From Mycolicibacterium chubuense (GTDB taxonomy: Bacteria > Actinomycetota > Actinomycetes > Mycobacteriales > Mycobacteriaceae): a stretch of DNA of 62,338 bases. The translations under genes and the position numbers were made by a program. The DNA lies in NCBI RefSeq assembly GCF_001044255.1, contig NZ_JYNX01000015.1, positions 1 through 62,338 on the forward strand, in the 5' to 3' direction. Below are positions 49,257 through 60,340 of the stretch, piece after piece; position 1 is the stretch's first letter; the number at the start of each line of letters is the position of its first letter. The notes beneath the pieces were generated by a model. That model was given only the letters and a program-made list of their open reading frames with translations. It searched no databases and was not told the origin of the DNA.

Positions 49257-49257
49257 T
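49252..49257 (+). promoter_or_regulatory. Candidate -10 box, leaderless sirR
   Basis: TAAACT ends eight bases before the GTG start. Confidence 0.4.
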
Positions 49258-49265
49258 CTTCTGCT

Positions 49266-49967
49266 GTGAGTCCTGACCAGAAGCCCGCCGAACTGACGAC
49301 GGTGGCCCAGGACTACCTCAAGGTCATCTGGACCGCCCAGGAGTGGTCCCACGAGAAGGTCAGCACCAAGCTGCTCGCCGAACGGATCGGCGTCTCGGCC
49401 AGCACCGCGTCGGAATCCATCCGCAAGCTCGCCGACCAGGGGCTGGTCGACCACGAGAAGTACGGCGCGGTGACCCTGACCGAGGCCGGCCGCCGGGCCG
49501 CGCTGGCGATGGTGCGCCGCCACCGGCTGATGGAGACGTTCCTGGTGCGCGAGCTCGGCTACGGCTGGGACGAGGTGCACGACGAGGCCGAGGTGCTCGA
49601 GCACGCGGTGTCGGACCGGATGCTCGACCGCATCGACGCCAAGCTCGGCTTTCCGACCCGTGACCCGCACGGCGATCCGATCCCGGCCGCCGACGGCCGG
49701 GTGCCCACTCCTCCGGCGCGTCAGCTCTCGGCATGCCAGAACGGGGAGGCCGGCACCGTCGCGCGGATCTCCGACGCCGACCCGGAGATGCTGCGATACT
49801 TCGACACCGTCGGCATCAGCCTGGACTCGCACGTGCGCGTCGTGGCCCGCCGCGACTTCGCCGGCATGATCTCCGTCGCCGTGCAGAGTCCAGGCACCGA
49901 TGCAGCCGCGGAGATCACCGTAGACCTGGGAAGCCCTGCCGCAGAAGCGATTTGGGTCGTTGCATAG
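49266..49967 (+). CDS. sirR: DtxR/MntR-family metal-dependent regulator SirR
   Basis: A 233-residue regulator. The N-terminal winged helix (residues 10-70, with VAQDYLKVIWTAQEW and LAERIGVSASTASESIRKLA), the dimerisation/metal domain with HRLMETFLVRELGYGWDEVH, EAEVLEHAVSD, then a C-terminal FeoA-like SH3 domain (ARISDADPEMLRYFDTVGIS). The spacing of His and Glu residues is of the manganese-type (MntR) group; M. tuberculosis Rv2788 is the counterpart. GTG start chosen by the conserved N-terminus. SRPBCC gene 12 bases downstream. Confidence 0.92.
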   Translation: MSPDQKPAELTTVAQDYLKVIWTAQEWSHEKVSTKLLAERIGVSASTASESIRKLADQGLVDHEKYGAVTLTEAGRRAALAMVRRHRLMETFLVRELGYGWDEVHDEAEVLEHAVSDRMLDRIDAKLGFPTRDPHGDPIPAADGRVPTPPARQLSACQNGEAGTVARISDADPEMLRYFDTVGISLDSHVRVVARRDFAGMISVAVQSPGTDAAAEITVDLGSPAAEAIWVVA

Positions 49968-49979
49968 GAGTACGCACTG

Positions 49980-50411
49980 ATGGCGAAGCTGGAACTGTCC
50001 CGATCCCTGCCGATGCCGGCCGGGGAAGCCTGGCAGCACGTGGCCGACCTGTCCTCACTCGGGGACTGGATGACGATGCATCAGGGCTGGCGTTCGGAGC
50101 TGCCCGACGAGCTCACCGTCGGCACGACGATCGTCGGGGTGGCCGGCGCCAAGGGCATGCGCAACCGCGTCACGTGGACGATCCGGGAGTTCGACCCGCC
50201 GAGCGCGCTGGCGATCACCGGAGAGGGCGTCGGCGGCACCCGGTACAAGCTGGCGATGTCCGTGGCCGACACCGCGCAGGGGTGCACGTTCACGGTGCGG
50301 ATGGATCTGGGCGGCGCCCCGCTGTTCGGCCCGATCGGCGCCGCGGCCGTGCGCGCGGTGAAGGGCGACATCGACAAGTCGATCAAGCAGTTCGAGACGC
50401 TCTACGCCTGA
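49980..50411 (+). CDS. SRPBCC-family (START-like) protein
   Basis: A 143-residue helix-grip protein. The N-terminal KLELSRSLPMPAGEAWQHVAD and VTWTIREFDPPSALAITGEG are typical of polyketide cyclase/dehydrase-like SRPBCC proteins, which bind hydrophobic ligands. Function is unknown. AGGAG ribosome site; only 12 bases after sirR, so co-transcribed and perhaps controlled by it. Its stop is one base from the facing truB stop. Confidence 0.8.
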   Translation: MAKLELSRSLPMPAGEAWQHVADLSSLGDWMTMHQGWRSELPDELTVGTTIVGVAGAKGMRNRVTWTIREFDPPSALAITGEGVGGTRYKLAMSVADTAQGCTFTVRMDLGGAPLFGPIGAAAVRAVKGDIDKSIKQFETLYA

Positions 50412-50412
50412 G

Positions 50413-51294
50413 TCACAGCGTCGCCGGCCGGATCACGACCACTGACCGCGTCCGCGGTCCGGCATCCTCGAGCAGCGCCATCACGCGGCCGTCCGGCGCG
50501 ACCGCGGCATACAGGCCGTCTATCCCCGCCGGTGCCAACGGCCTGCCGTGGCCGGCATCGACCGCCTCGCTGTCGGTCAGGTCGCGGCGCGGAAACGCCT
50601 GCAGGCACGCCTCGTCCAGCGTGTAGGACAGCGTCGGCGCGTCCGCGAGTTGCTCGAGCGTGCGCGCCTGATCGAGACCGAAGCGGCCGACCCGGTTGCG
50701 CCGCAACGCGATCAGGTGCCCGCCCACGCCCAGCGCGTCGCCGACATCGCGGGCCAGCGCGCGGATGTAGGTTCCGCTCGAGCAGTCCACGGCCACATCG
50801 ACATCCACCGTCTCGGGACCCCGGCGCACCGCCAGTACGTCGAACCGGTCGATCCGCACCGGACGGGCGGCCAGTTCGACGTCGTGGCCCTCCCGCACCA
50901 ATGCGTAGGCGCGCTTCCCGTCGACCTTGATGGCGCTGACCGACGACGGAATCTGTGCAATGTCCCCGCGAAGCGCCGCGACCGCGTCCTCGATCGCGCC
51001 GTCGGTCACCTGTGACGCCGAAACAGACTGCAGCAGTTCACCTTCGGCGTCCTCGGTGGAGGTGGTCTGACCCAGACGGATGGTGGCGGTGTACCCCTTG
51101 TCGGCCGCGGTCAGCAGCCCGAGGATCTTGGTGGCTCGCTCGATGCCGACCACCAGCACACCGGTGGCCATCGGATCCAGAGTCCCGGCGTGCCCGACCT
51201 TGCGGGTGCCGAAGAGCCGTCGGCACCGGCCCACCACGTCGTGACTCGTCAGGCCCGCCGGCTTGTCGACGACGACCAGACCCGGGGCACTCAC
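50413..51294 (-). CDS. truB: tRNA pseudouridine(55) synthase TruB
   Basis: A 293-residue enzyme that isomerises U55 in the T-loop of tRNAs. The catalytic Asp is in [16 protein letters not shown] near residue 40. The start [17 protein letters not shown], the [20 protein letters not shown] block and [14 protein letters not shown] are diagnostic. GTG start inside the pptT stop (4-base overlap). Last gene of pptH-pptT-truB. Confidence 0.96.
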   Translation of the reverse strand: MSAPGLVVVDKPAGLTSHDVVGRCRRLFGTRKVGHAGTLDPMATGVLVVGIERATKILGLLTAADKGYTATIRLGQTTSTEDAEGELLQSVSASQVTDGAIEDAVAALRGDIAQIPSSVSAIKVDGKRAYALVREGHDVELAARPVRIDRFDVLAVRRGPETVDVDVAVDCSSGTYIRALARDVGDALGVGGHLIALRRNRVGRFGLDQARTLEQLADAPTLSYTLDEACLQAFPRRDLTDSEAVDAGHGRPLAPAGIDGLYAAVAPDGRVMALLEDAGPRTRSVVVIRPATL

Positions 51295-51968
51295 AACACG
51301 ATCCCGGTCAACGCGATCCCGTTGCGGACGGCCCACCTCCCGGTCAGCGACGTCAGCGGCGGCCCCGACAGGGCTTCCGGGTCGATCAGGATCGTCGAGG
51401 TGAACGTGCCCGCCTGCCCGGAGGAGTCCGCATCGAAGGTGATGTGGGCGTCCTCGAACCCCAGCCACCGCCGCGTCAGCGGGAACCACGCCTTGTACGT
51501 CGCCTCCTTGGCGCAGAACAGCACCCGATCCCAGTGCACGCCGTCACCCAACGCCTGCAGTTCGCCGCGCTCGGCGGGCAGGCTGATGGCGTCGAGCACC
51601 CCCTGCGGAAGGACGTCGTGCGGCTCGGCGTCGATGCCCACCGAGCGGACCTCGCCGCGGCGCCCGACCACGGCCCCGCGGAAACCCTCGCAGTGGGTGA
51701 GGCTGCCGACGAAACCGTCGGGCCAGCACGGCTCGCCCTTCTCCCCCTTGAGGATCGGCACCGGGTCCGCTCCCAGCTCCACGAGCGCCTGGCGCGCGCA
51801 GTACCGCACCGTGACGAACTCGTTGCGCCGCTTGGGCACCGACTTCGCGATCAGTGGCTCCTCTTCGGGCAGCGGCGCCAATTCCCGCGGATCCGAATAC
51901 AATTCGGCCGCGGCCAGCGCATCGAGCTCGCCGGGCAGCACCCCGGCGAGCAGCGTCGCGGCGATCAC
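51291..51968 (-). CDS. pptT: 4'-phosphopantetheinyl transferase PptT
   Basis: A 225-residue Sfp-type transferase that activates acyl carrier proteins of mycolate, siderophore and lipid synthases. Motifs are [44 protein letters not shown], the Mg-binding VGIDAEPHD and the [19 protein letters not shown] helix. The GTG at 51968 gives the family N-terminus (short segment before AELYSDP). Its gene overlaps those of PptH and TruB by four bases on either side. Confidence 0.95.
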   Translation of the reverse strand: MIAATLLAGVLPGELDALAAAELYSDPRELAPLPEEEPLIAKSVPKRRNEFVTVRYCARQALVELGADPVPILKGEKGEPCWPDGFVGSLTHCEGFRGAVVGRRGEVRSVGIDAEPHDVLPQGVLDAISLPAERGELQALGDGVHWDRVLFCAKEATYKAWFPLTRRWLGFEDAHITFDADSSGQAGTFTSTILIDPEALSGPPLTSLTGRWAVRNGIALTGIVL

Positions 51969-52912
51969 GTCCGGTCCCTGATCCGCTGCTGCATCTTCTC
52001 GGCGTGATCGCGCATCTCCTGGGTGATCTGGAAATGCCCGCCGAACTCGTTGAGGTAGCCCGGGCTGTACTGCGGATCGGGCAGGATCTGGCGCAGCCAC
52101 CGGTAGGGCCGCCGGCGGCGCCACTCCCGCGGGTAGCCGACCGACACCTCCTCGAAGCGGACCCCGTCATACCAGGTGGTGCGCGGGATGTGCAGGTGCC
52201 CGTACACCGAGCAGAGGGCGTTGTAGCGGGTGTGCCAGTCCGCGGTGGCGGTGGTGCCGCACCACATGGCGAACTCGGGATAGAACAGCGCGTCGCAGGG
52301 TTCACGCACCATCGGGAAGTGGTTGACCTGGACGGTCGGCATCATCCAGTCGAGGTCTTCGAGCCGCTTGCGGGTGTAGGCCACCCGGTCCCGGCACCAG
52401 GCGTCGCGTGTGGCGTACGGCTCGGCGGACAGCAGGTACTCGTCGGTGCCGACGATGTTGCGGTCCTTGGCGATCGCCAGGCCCTCGGCCTTCGTTCCCG
52501 CGCCCTGGGGCAGGAACGAGTAGTCGTAGAGCAGGAACATCGGCACGATGGTCGCCGGCCCGCCCTCCTCGGTCCACACCGGGAACGGATGCTCGGGCGT
52601 GACGATGCCCATCTCGTCGCACATGTTGACCAGGTAGTCGTAGCGCGCCTTACCGAAGATCTGCATCGGGTCGCGGTTGGTGGTCCACAGCTCGTGGTTG
52701 CCCGGCACCCAGATCACCTTCGCGAAGCGCTTCCTCAGCACGTCGAGCGCCCAGCGGATCTCATCGGTGCGCTCAGCGACATCGCCGGCCACGATCAGCC
52801 AGTCGTCGGGAGAGGCGGGGTGCAGCGACTCGGTGACCGGTTTGTTGCCGGTGTGCCCGGTGTGAAGATCACTGACCGCCCACAGGGTGGGGCGTCGGTC
52901 CTCGGAACTCAC
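51965..52912 (-). CDS. pptH: Metallophosphoesterase, phosphopantetheinyl hydrolase PptH
   Basis: A 315-residue calcineurin-like phosphoesterase. Metal-site motifs in order: VSDLHTGH (residues 13-20), VAGDVAE, PGNHELW, VNHFP and YGHLH. M. tuberculosis Rv2795c (PptH) removes the 4'-phosphopantetheine that PptT adds. The same 4-base overlap with pptT is present here, so the opposing enzymes are made together. GTG start eight bases after a TAGGCT hexamer. Confidence 0.92.
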   Translation of the reverse strand: MSSEDRRPTLWAVSDLHTGHTGNKPVTESLHPASPDDWLIVAGDVAERTDEIRWALDVLRKRFAKVIWVPGNHELWTTNRDPMQIFGKARYDYLVNMCDEMGIVTPEHPFPVWTEEGGPATIVPMFLLYDYSFLPQGAGTKAEGLAIAKDRNIVGTDEYLLSAEPYATRDAWCRDRVAYTRKRLEDLDWMMPTVQVNHFPMVREPCDALFYPEFAMWCGTTATADWHTRYNALCSVYGHLHIPRTTWYDGVRFEEVSVGYPREWRRRRPYRWLRQILPDPQYSPGYLNEFGGHFQITQEMRDHAEKMQQRIRDRT

Positions 52913-52920
52913 AACCCGTC

Positions 52921-52926
52921 AGCCTA
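52921..52926 (-). promoter_or_regulatory. Candidate -10 box of pptH-pptT-truB
   Basis: TAGGCT on the minus strand, eight bases before the pptH GTG. Confidence 0.4.
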
Positions 52927-53052
52927 CTGGTGGCGCCGACAGCGAGGCCGTCCGGCAACTAGAACAGGTTCTAAGTTCTCGCCGTGCGGCGCGTCACCGC
53001 CCGTTACACTCCGGGCAGGGACGCGACGGACGAACCGGGACAAAGGGGTGCG

Positions 53053-53625
53053 ATGTTCGCCAAGGTGCGACTGCTCTCGGCACTGTGTGCGCTGGTCGCG
53101 GCGGTGATCGTGGTGTGGCAGGCCCAGCCGGACGCGCGCCTGGGCACCGGCGCCGTCGAGCTCCGGTCGACCGACGCGCCGATGACCACGATCAAGTCCC
53201 CCGTGCTCGATCTCACCGATCCGGACCCCTTCGATCCGTGCCGCGACATCCCGCTGGACGTGGTGCAGCGCATCGGCCTGGCCTTCACGCCGCCGGACCC
53301 GGAGGACAGCCTCCGGTGCCACTACGACGCCGGCAACTACCAGATGGCCGTCGAGGCGTTCGTGTGGCGCACCTATGAGCAGACGCTGCCGCCCGACGCC
53401 GTGGAGCTCGACATCGACGGCCATCGCGCGGCGCAGTACTGGATCATGAAGCCGACGGACTGGAACAACCGTTGGTGGATCACCTGCATGATCGCGTTCA
53501 AGACCAGCTACGGCCTCATCCAGCAGTCGCTGTTCTATTCGCCGATCTACTCCGAGCCCGACCCGGACTGCATGCAGACCAACCTGCAGCGCGCCCATGA
53601 GCTCGCCCCGTTCTACAAGTACTGA
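53053..53625 (+). CDS. Secreted or membrane-anchored DUF3558-like protein
   Basis: A 190-residue protein with an N-terminal hydrophobic helix (residues 6-22, LLSALCALVAAVIVVWQ) acting as signal or anchor. The mature part has four cysteines, DPFDPCRDIPLD, LRCHYD, WITCMIAF and DPDCMQ. This PCxxxP and later C pattern resembles the mycobacterial DUF3558 lipoprotein-like group, although no lipobox is visible. Function is unknown. ATG with an AGGGG ribosome site; an in-frame upstream start at 52984 looks less likely. Confidence 0.7.
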   Translation: MFAKVRLLSALCALVAAVIVVWQAQPDARLGTGAVELRSTDAPMTTIKSPVLDLTDPDPFDPCRDIPLDVVQRIGLAFTPPDPEDSLRCHYDAGNYQMAVEAFVWRTYEQTLPPDAVELDIDGHRAAQYWIMKPTDWNNRWWITCMIAFKTSYGLIQQSLFYSPIYSEPDPDCMQTNLQRAHELAPFYKY

Positions 53626-53629
53626 GGGC

Positions 53630-53635
53630 TAACCT
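53630..53635 (+). promoter_or_regulatory. Candidate -10 box, leaderless CocE/NonD gene
   Basis: TAACCT ends seven bases before the GTG at 53643. Confidence 0.4.
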
Positions 53636-53642
53636 CGCAGGC

Positions 53643-55271
53643 GTGACCGTCCAGCATTTCCTGATGCAGCGGCTCTCGGGCCTCCTGCACACTCCTCCGC
53701 CCACCACCGAGGTCGACGTCCATCGCGGCCTGCGCGTGCCGATGCGCGACGGGGTCGACCTGATCGCCGACCACTACGCGCCCCGCACCGGTACCCCGGC
53801 GGGCACGCTGCTGGTCCGCGGGCCCTACGGCCGACGCTTTCCGTTCGCGGCGGTGTTCGGCGAGGTGTATGCCGCCCGCGGCTATCACGTGGTGCTGCAG
53901 AGCGTGCGCGGCACCTTCGGCTCGGGTGGAGACTTCGACCCGATGGTCAACGAGATCGACGACGGGGCCGACACCGTGGCGTGGTTGCGCGAGCAGCCCT
54001 GGTTCACCGGCTCGTTCGGCACCGTGGGGCTGTCCTATTTGGGATTCACCCAGTGGGCGCTGCTCACCGATCCCCCGCCGGAGCTCAAGGCCGCGGTGAT
54101 CACTGTCGGCCCGCACGATGTCCGGGGGCCGCGCTGGGGCCGAGGGTCGTTCGGGCTCAACGACTTCCTCGGATGGAGCGACCTGGTCGCCAATCAGGAA
54201 GACCCGCGCCGGTTCCGGGTGCTGCTGCGCCAACTGCGGGCGCAGCGCATGGTGACCGAGGCGTCGCACGGTCTGCCGCTGGGCGAGGCCAGCCGCGCGC
54301 TGCTCGGCGACGGGGCACCGTGGTTCGAATCGTGGCTCGACCACCCGCACGGCGACGATCCGTTCTGGGAGCGCATGCATCTGCGTGACGCGCTCGAGCG
54401 CACCGAGATCCCGGTGCTGCTGCTCAGCGGCTGGCAGGACCTGTTCCTCGAGCAGACCCTCGAGCAGTACGAGCGGCTGCGGTCGCGCGGCGTGGACGTC
54501 GCGATGACCATCGGGCCCTGGACGCACTCGCACATGATGACCAAGGCCGCACCCACGGCCATCCGCGAATCCCTGGACTGGCTCGGCTCCCACCTCGGCG
54601 GTACGCCCTCGGCGCGGACGGCGCCGGTGCGCGTCCACCTCGACGGCGACGGCTGGCACGATCTGCCGAGCTGGCCGCCCGCGATGCCCGAACGGGTGCT
54701 CCATCTCAACCCCGGCGGGCGGCTCGCCGACACCGCGGACGAAGACGGCACCGCCACGTTCGTCTACAACCCCGGCGATCCGACACCCACCATCGGCGGC
54801 CGGCTCCTCTCCCCGGTCGGCGGCTACCGTGACGACACCGCGCTGGCCCGGCGCGCCGACGTGCTCACGTTCACCGGGGATCCGCTGCCCGCCGACCTGT
54901 ACGTCGTCGGGACGCCGACCGTGGAGATGACCCACACCTGCGCCAACCCGCACAACGACCTGTTCGTGCGGATCAGCCAGGTCGACGCGCACGGCACGTC
55001 CCGCAACGTCAGCGACGGCTACCTCGCGGCGGCCCCCGACTCGGGGAAGGTGCGCGTGGAGCTGGACGCCGTCGCCCACACGTTCCCCGCCGGCTCCCGC
55101 ATCCGGGTGCTCGTCGCGGGCGGGTCGCATCCGCGGTTCGTGCGCAACCTCGGCACCGGTGAATCCCTCACCAGCGCAAGGACATTCGCGACGCAGCGGC
55201 ACACGATCACGCTCGGCGAGGAGTCGCGGCTGATCCTGCCCGCGGGGCCACAGCCGCCATCAGCCGACTAA
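53643..55271 (+). CDS. CocE/NonD-family serine hydrolase
   Basis: A 542-residue hydrolase of the X-Pro dipeptidyl-peptidase/cocaine esterase fold. The nucleophile Ser131 is in GTVGLSYLGFTQW; the N-terminal RVPMRDGVDLIADHYAP and RGTFGSGGDFDP, and a C-terminal jelly-roll (residues 340-540, PARVHL to RHTITL) complete it. His is probably in PWTHSH near 296. Substrate is unknown; relatives cleave acyl or prolyl esters and amides. It corresponds in position to Rv2800. Its end overlaps the convergent DUF1802 gene by 12 bases. Confidence 0.88.
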   Translation: MTVQHFLMQRLSGLLHTPPPTTEVDVHRGLRVPMRDGVDLIADHYAPRTGTPAGTLLVRGPYGRRFPFAAVFGEVYAARGYHVVLQSVRGTFGSGGDFDPMVNEIDDGADTVAWLREQPWFTGSFGTVGLSYLGFTQWALLTDPPPELKAAVITVGPHDVRGPRWGRGSFGLNDFLGWSDLVANQEDPRRFRVLLRQLRAQRMVTEASHGLPLGEASRALLGDGAPWFESWLDHPHGDDPFWERMHLRDALERTEIPVLLLSGWQDLFLEQTLEQYERLRSRGVDVAMTIGPWTHSHMMTKAAPTAIRESLDWLGSHLGGTPSARTAPVRVHLDGDGWHDLPSWPPAMPERVLHLNPGGRLADTADEDGTATFVYNPGDPTPTIGGRLLSPVGGYRDDTALARRADVLTFTGDPLPADLYVVGTPTVEMTHTCANPHNDLFVRISQVDAHGTSRNVSDGYLAAAPDSGKVRVELDAVAHTFPAGSRIRVLVAGGSHPRFVRNLGTGESLTSARTFATQRHTITLGEESRLILPAGPQPPSAD

Positions 55272-55820
55272 GCCGCGCACCCGGGCGGCGAGGTCGGCCA
55301 GCGCCGCGTCGTCGTGCACCGGTGTCCCCCACGCCGGTGCGATCGGCAGGTCCACCCAACTCGTGCAGCCCCGGTACTCCGGGGTGCGCGTGAGCCGGAC
55401 CGGTTCGAGCAGCGGAGCGGCCGAGACGACGAGCACGGTCAGCCGGTGGCGCGGGCGGAAGTCCAGCCGGTCTTCGCGCACCGATTCGGCGGTCCAGATA
55501 TGTTGGTGCGCAATCAGTTCCAAGTTCTCCGGCCGGGTCACCTCGACGGCATCGACCACCTGAGCACCGGCACGCACGACGACCTCGGCATCGGTGCTGT
55601 CGGCGGCAGCGGGCTCGATGAGGGTGCGATGCTCGGGCCGGACCCGCTCGAGGTGGCTGTGCGCCACCGTCGGAAACAGCAGGAAGCGCGAGGCTGTCAC
55701 CTCGAAGCGTTTCTCGCGGATGCCGCCTTTGCGCAGCAGAACGGTCTGCCTACCGTCGAGCAACGCGTGCACCACCGCGCTCCACTCCTTGAGCGCCGGC
55801 GTGGTCAGCGTCGCGGTCAC
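55260..55820 (-). CDS. DUF1802 family protein
   Basis: A 186-residue protein. Conserved features are LKEWSAVVHALLDGRQTVLL, RKGGIRE and FLLFPTVAHSHLERVRPE, matching DUF1802, a family without a known function but with nucleic acid-like context in some genomes. The GTG start overlaps the DUF2277 stop by four bases. No signal peptide, probably cytoplasmic. Confidence 0.8.
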   Translation of the reverse strand: MTATLTTPALKEWSAVVHALLDGRQTVLLRKGGIREKRFEVTASRFLLFPTVAHSHLERVRPEHRTLIEPAAADSTDAEVVVRAGAQVVDAVEVTRPENLELIAHQHIWTAESVREDRLDFRPRHRLTVLVVSAAPLLEPVRLTRTPEYRGCTSWVDLPIAPAWGTPVHDDAALADLAARVRGLVG

Positions 55821-56083
55821 GTCCGGCTCAGCCGCGCCCGCACCTCGGGGCGACGCAGCGGCGGAACGGTTTTCGGCGGCTGCCTGCGCGGCTGCAGATC
55901 GGTGAGCAGCCGCTGGGTGGTGGCGGTCACCTCGGCGACAGCGGTCTCGAACGCGTCGACGTTGGCCCCGGAGGGACGGGTGATGCCGCTGACCTTGCGC
56001 ACGTACTGGCGGGCCGCGGCCTCGATCTCCTCGTCGGTGGCTGCCGGCTCCAGACCGCGCAACTCGGTGATGTTTCGGCACAT
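55817..56083 (-). CDS. DUF2277 family protein
   Basis: An 88-residue protein starting MCRNITELRGLEP, the hallmark of DUF2277, followed by ATDEEIEAAARQYVRKVSGI, a helical domain and a basic tail (RRQPPKTVPPLRRPEVRARL). Function is unknown. GGAGG ribosome site before the ATG. It leads a two-gene operon with DUF1802. Confidence 0.85.
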   Translation of the reverse strand: MCRNITELRGLEPAATDEEIEAAARQYVRKVSGITRPSGANVDAFETAVAEVTATTQRLLTDLQPRRQPPKTVPPLRRPEVRARLSRT

Positions 56084-56116
56084 GACCTCCACGATAGGCG
56101 TACTCCGATGGGCCAC

Positions 56117-56122
56117 TACGGT
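56117..56122 (+). promoter_or_regulatory. Candidate -10 box, leaderless enoyl-CoA hydratase gene
   Basis: TACGGT ends six bases before the ATG at 56129. Confidence 0.45.
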
Positions 56123-56128
56123 GAGCGC

Positions 56129-56890
56129 ATGACCAACGCCTCGGACGTTCTGCTGATCGACACCCGCGACCGCATCCGGACGCTGACGCTGAACCGACCC
56201 GCCGCACGCAACGCGCTCTCCGCGGAATTGCGCAGCCGGTTCTACGGCGCGCTGCGTGAGGCGGAGGCCGACGACGCGGTCGACGTCGTGATCGTCACGG
56301 GTGCCGACCCGGTGTTCTGCGCCGGTCTGGACCTCAAGGAGCTCGGCAACACCACCGAGCTGCCGGACATCTCGCCGAAGTGGCCGCCCATGTCCAAGCC
56401 GGTGATCGGCGCCATCAACGGCGCTGCCGTGACGGGCGGCCTGGAGATCGCGCTGTACTGCGACATCCTGATCGCCTCGGAGAACGCCAGATTCGCCGAC
56501 ACCCACGCCCGGGTGGGGCTGCTGCCGACGTGGGGTCTGTCGGTGCGGCTCCCCCAGAAGGTCGGGGTCGGTATGGCGCGGCGGATGAGCATGACCGGGG
56601 ATTACCTGTCGGCCGACGAGGCGCTGCGCACCGGCCTGGTGACCCAGGTGGTGGCGCACGATCAGCTGCTCGACACCGCCCGCCAGATCGCCATGTCGAT
56701 CGTCGGCAACAACCAGAAGGCGGTGCGGGCGCTGATGAGGTCGTATCACCTGATCGACGATGCGCAGAACAGTGCCGGGCTGTGGCAGGAGGCGGCCTCG
56801 GCGCGGGAGTGGATGAAGGCCACGTCCGGCGAGGACATCGCGGCCAGCCGCGCCGGGGTCATCGAACGCGGCCGCACCCAGGTGCGCTGA
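56129..56890 (+). CDS. Enoyl-CoA hydratase/isomerase (EchA16-like)
   Basis: A 253-residue crotonase-fold protein. Oxyanion-hole segments are VFCAGLDLKEL near residue 65 and INGAAVTGGLEIAL near residue 100; the second catalytic region ADTHARVGLLPTWGLSVRLP carries no clear glutamate pair, so hydratase activity is not certain. By position it matches M. tuberculosis EchA16 (Rv2831). It likely acts on an acyl-CoA in lipid breakdown. Confidence 0.85.
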   Translation: MTNASDVLLIDTRDRIRTLTLNRPAARNALSAELRSRFYGALREAEADDAVDVVIVTGADPVFCAGLDLKELGNTTELPDISPKWPPMSKPVIGAINGAAVTGGLEIALYCDILIASENARFADTHARVGLLPTWGLSVRLPQKVGVGMARRMSMTGDYLSADEALRTGLVTQVVAHDQLLDTARQIAMSIVGNNQKAVRALMRSYHLIDDAQNSAGLWQEAASAREWMKATSGEDIAASRAGVIERGRTQVR

Positions 56891-57524
56891 CTTCTTGACA
56901 TCTCGGGCTCCCGGGGCAGGGTCGATGGGGTGAGTGAGCAACCGCTTCCGGTCAACCATCACGCCGACCATCCCGGGTTCTCGGGCCTGACGGGCAGCCT
57001 CTTCGCGTGGCTGTTCCTGCTCATGGGTCGTGACACTGCGCGGCTCGCGACCGAGCTGTCCGGCGTCGGGCCGGCGGACACCGTCGTCGACGTCGGCTGC
57101 GGAGCCGGCAACGCCGTGCGCGCTGCCGCCCGGGCCGGTGCACACGCCACCGGTATCGATCCGTCGGAGTCCATGTTGCGGGTCGCCCGCACCGCCACGC
57201 GCGCGTCGGCCACCGTCACGTGGGCGCAGGGCGGTGCCGAGTCGATCCCACTGCCCGACGGCGCCGCCACGGTCGTGTGGGCGCTGGCGACCGTGCACCA
57301 CTGGCCCGACGTCGACAGGGGCCTGGCGGAGATCCGGCGGGTGCTGGCCCCGGGCGGCCGACTGCTGGTGCTCGAACGTCATGTGCAACCGGGTGCCACC
57401 GGTTTCGCCAGCCACGGCTGGACGACGCAGCAGGCGGAATCGTTTGCCGCGCTGTGCCGTTCGGCAGGCCTGACGGACGTGCGCACCACGGAACATCGAG
57501 CCGGGCGCCGCGACCTGTGGGCGG

Positions 57525-60337
<2,813 letters not shown>

Positions 60338-60340
60338 TAC

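Noticed and set aside
54757-55202. Long minus-strand frame across the CocE/NonD hydrolase
   Set aside because: Antisense shadow; no start with ribosome site and no family resemblance.
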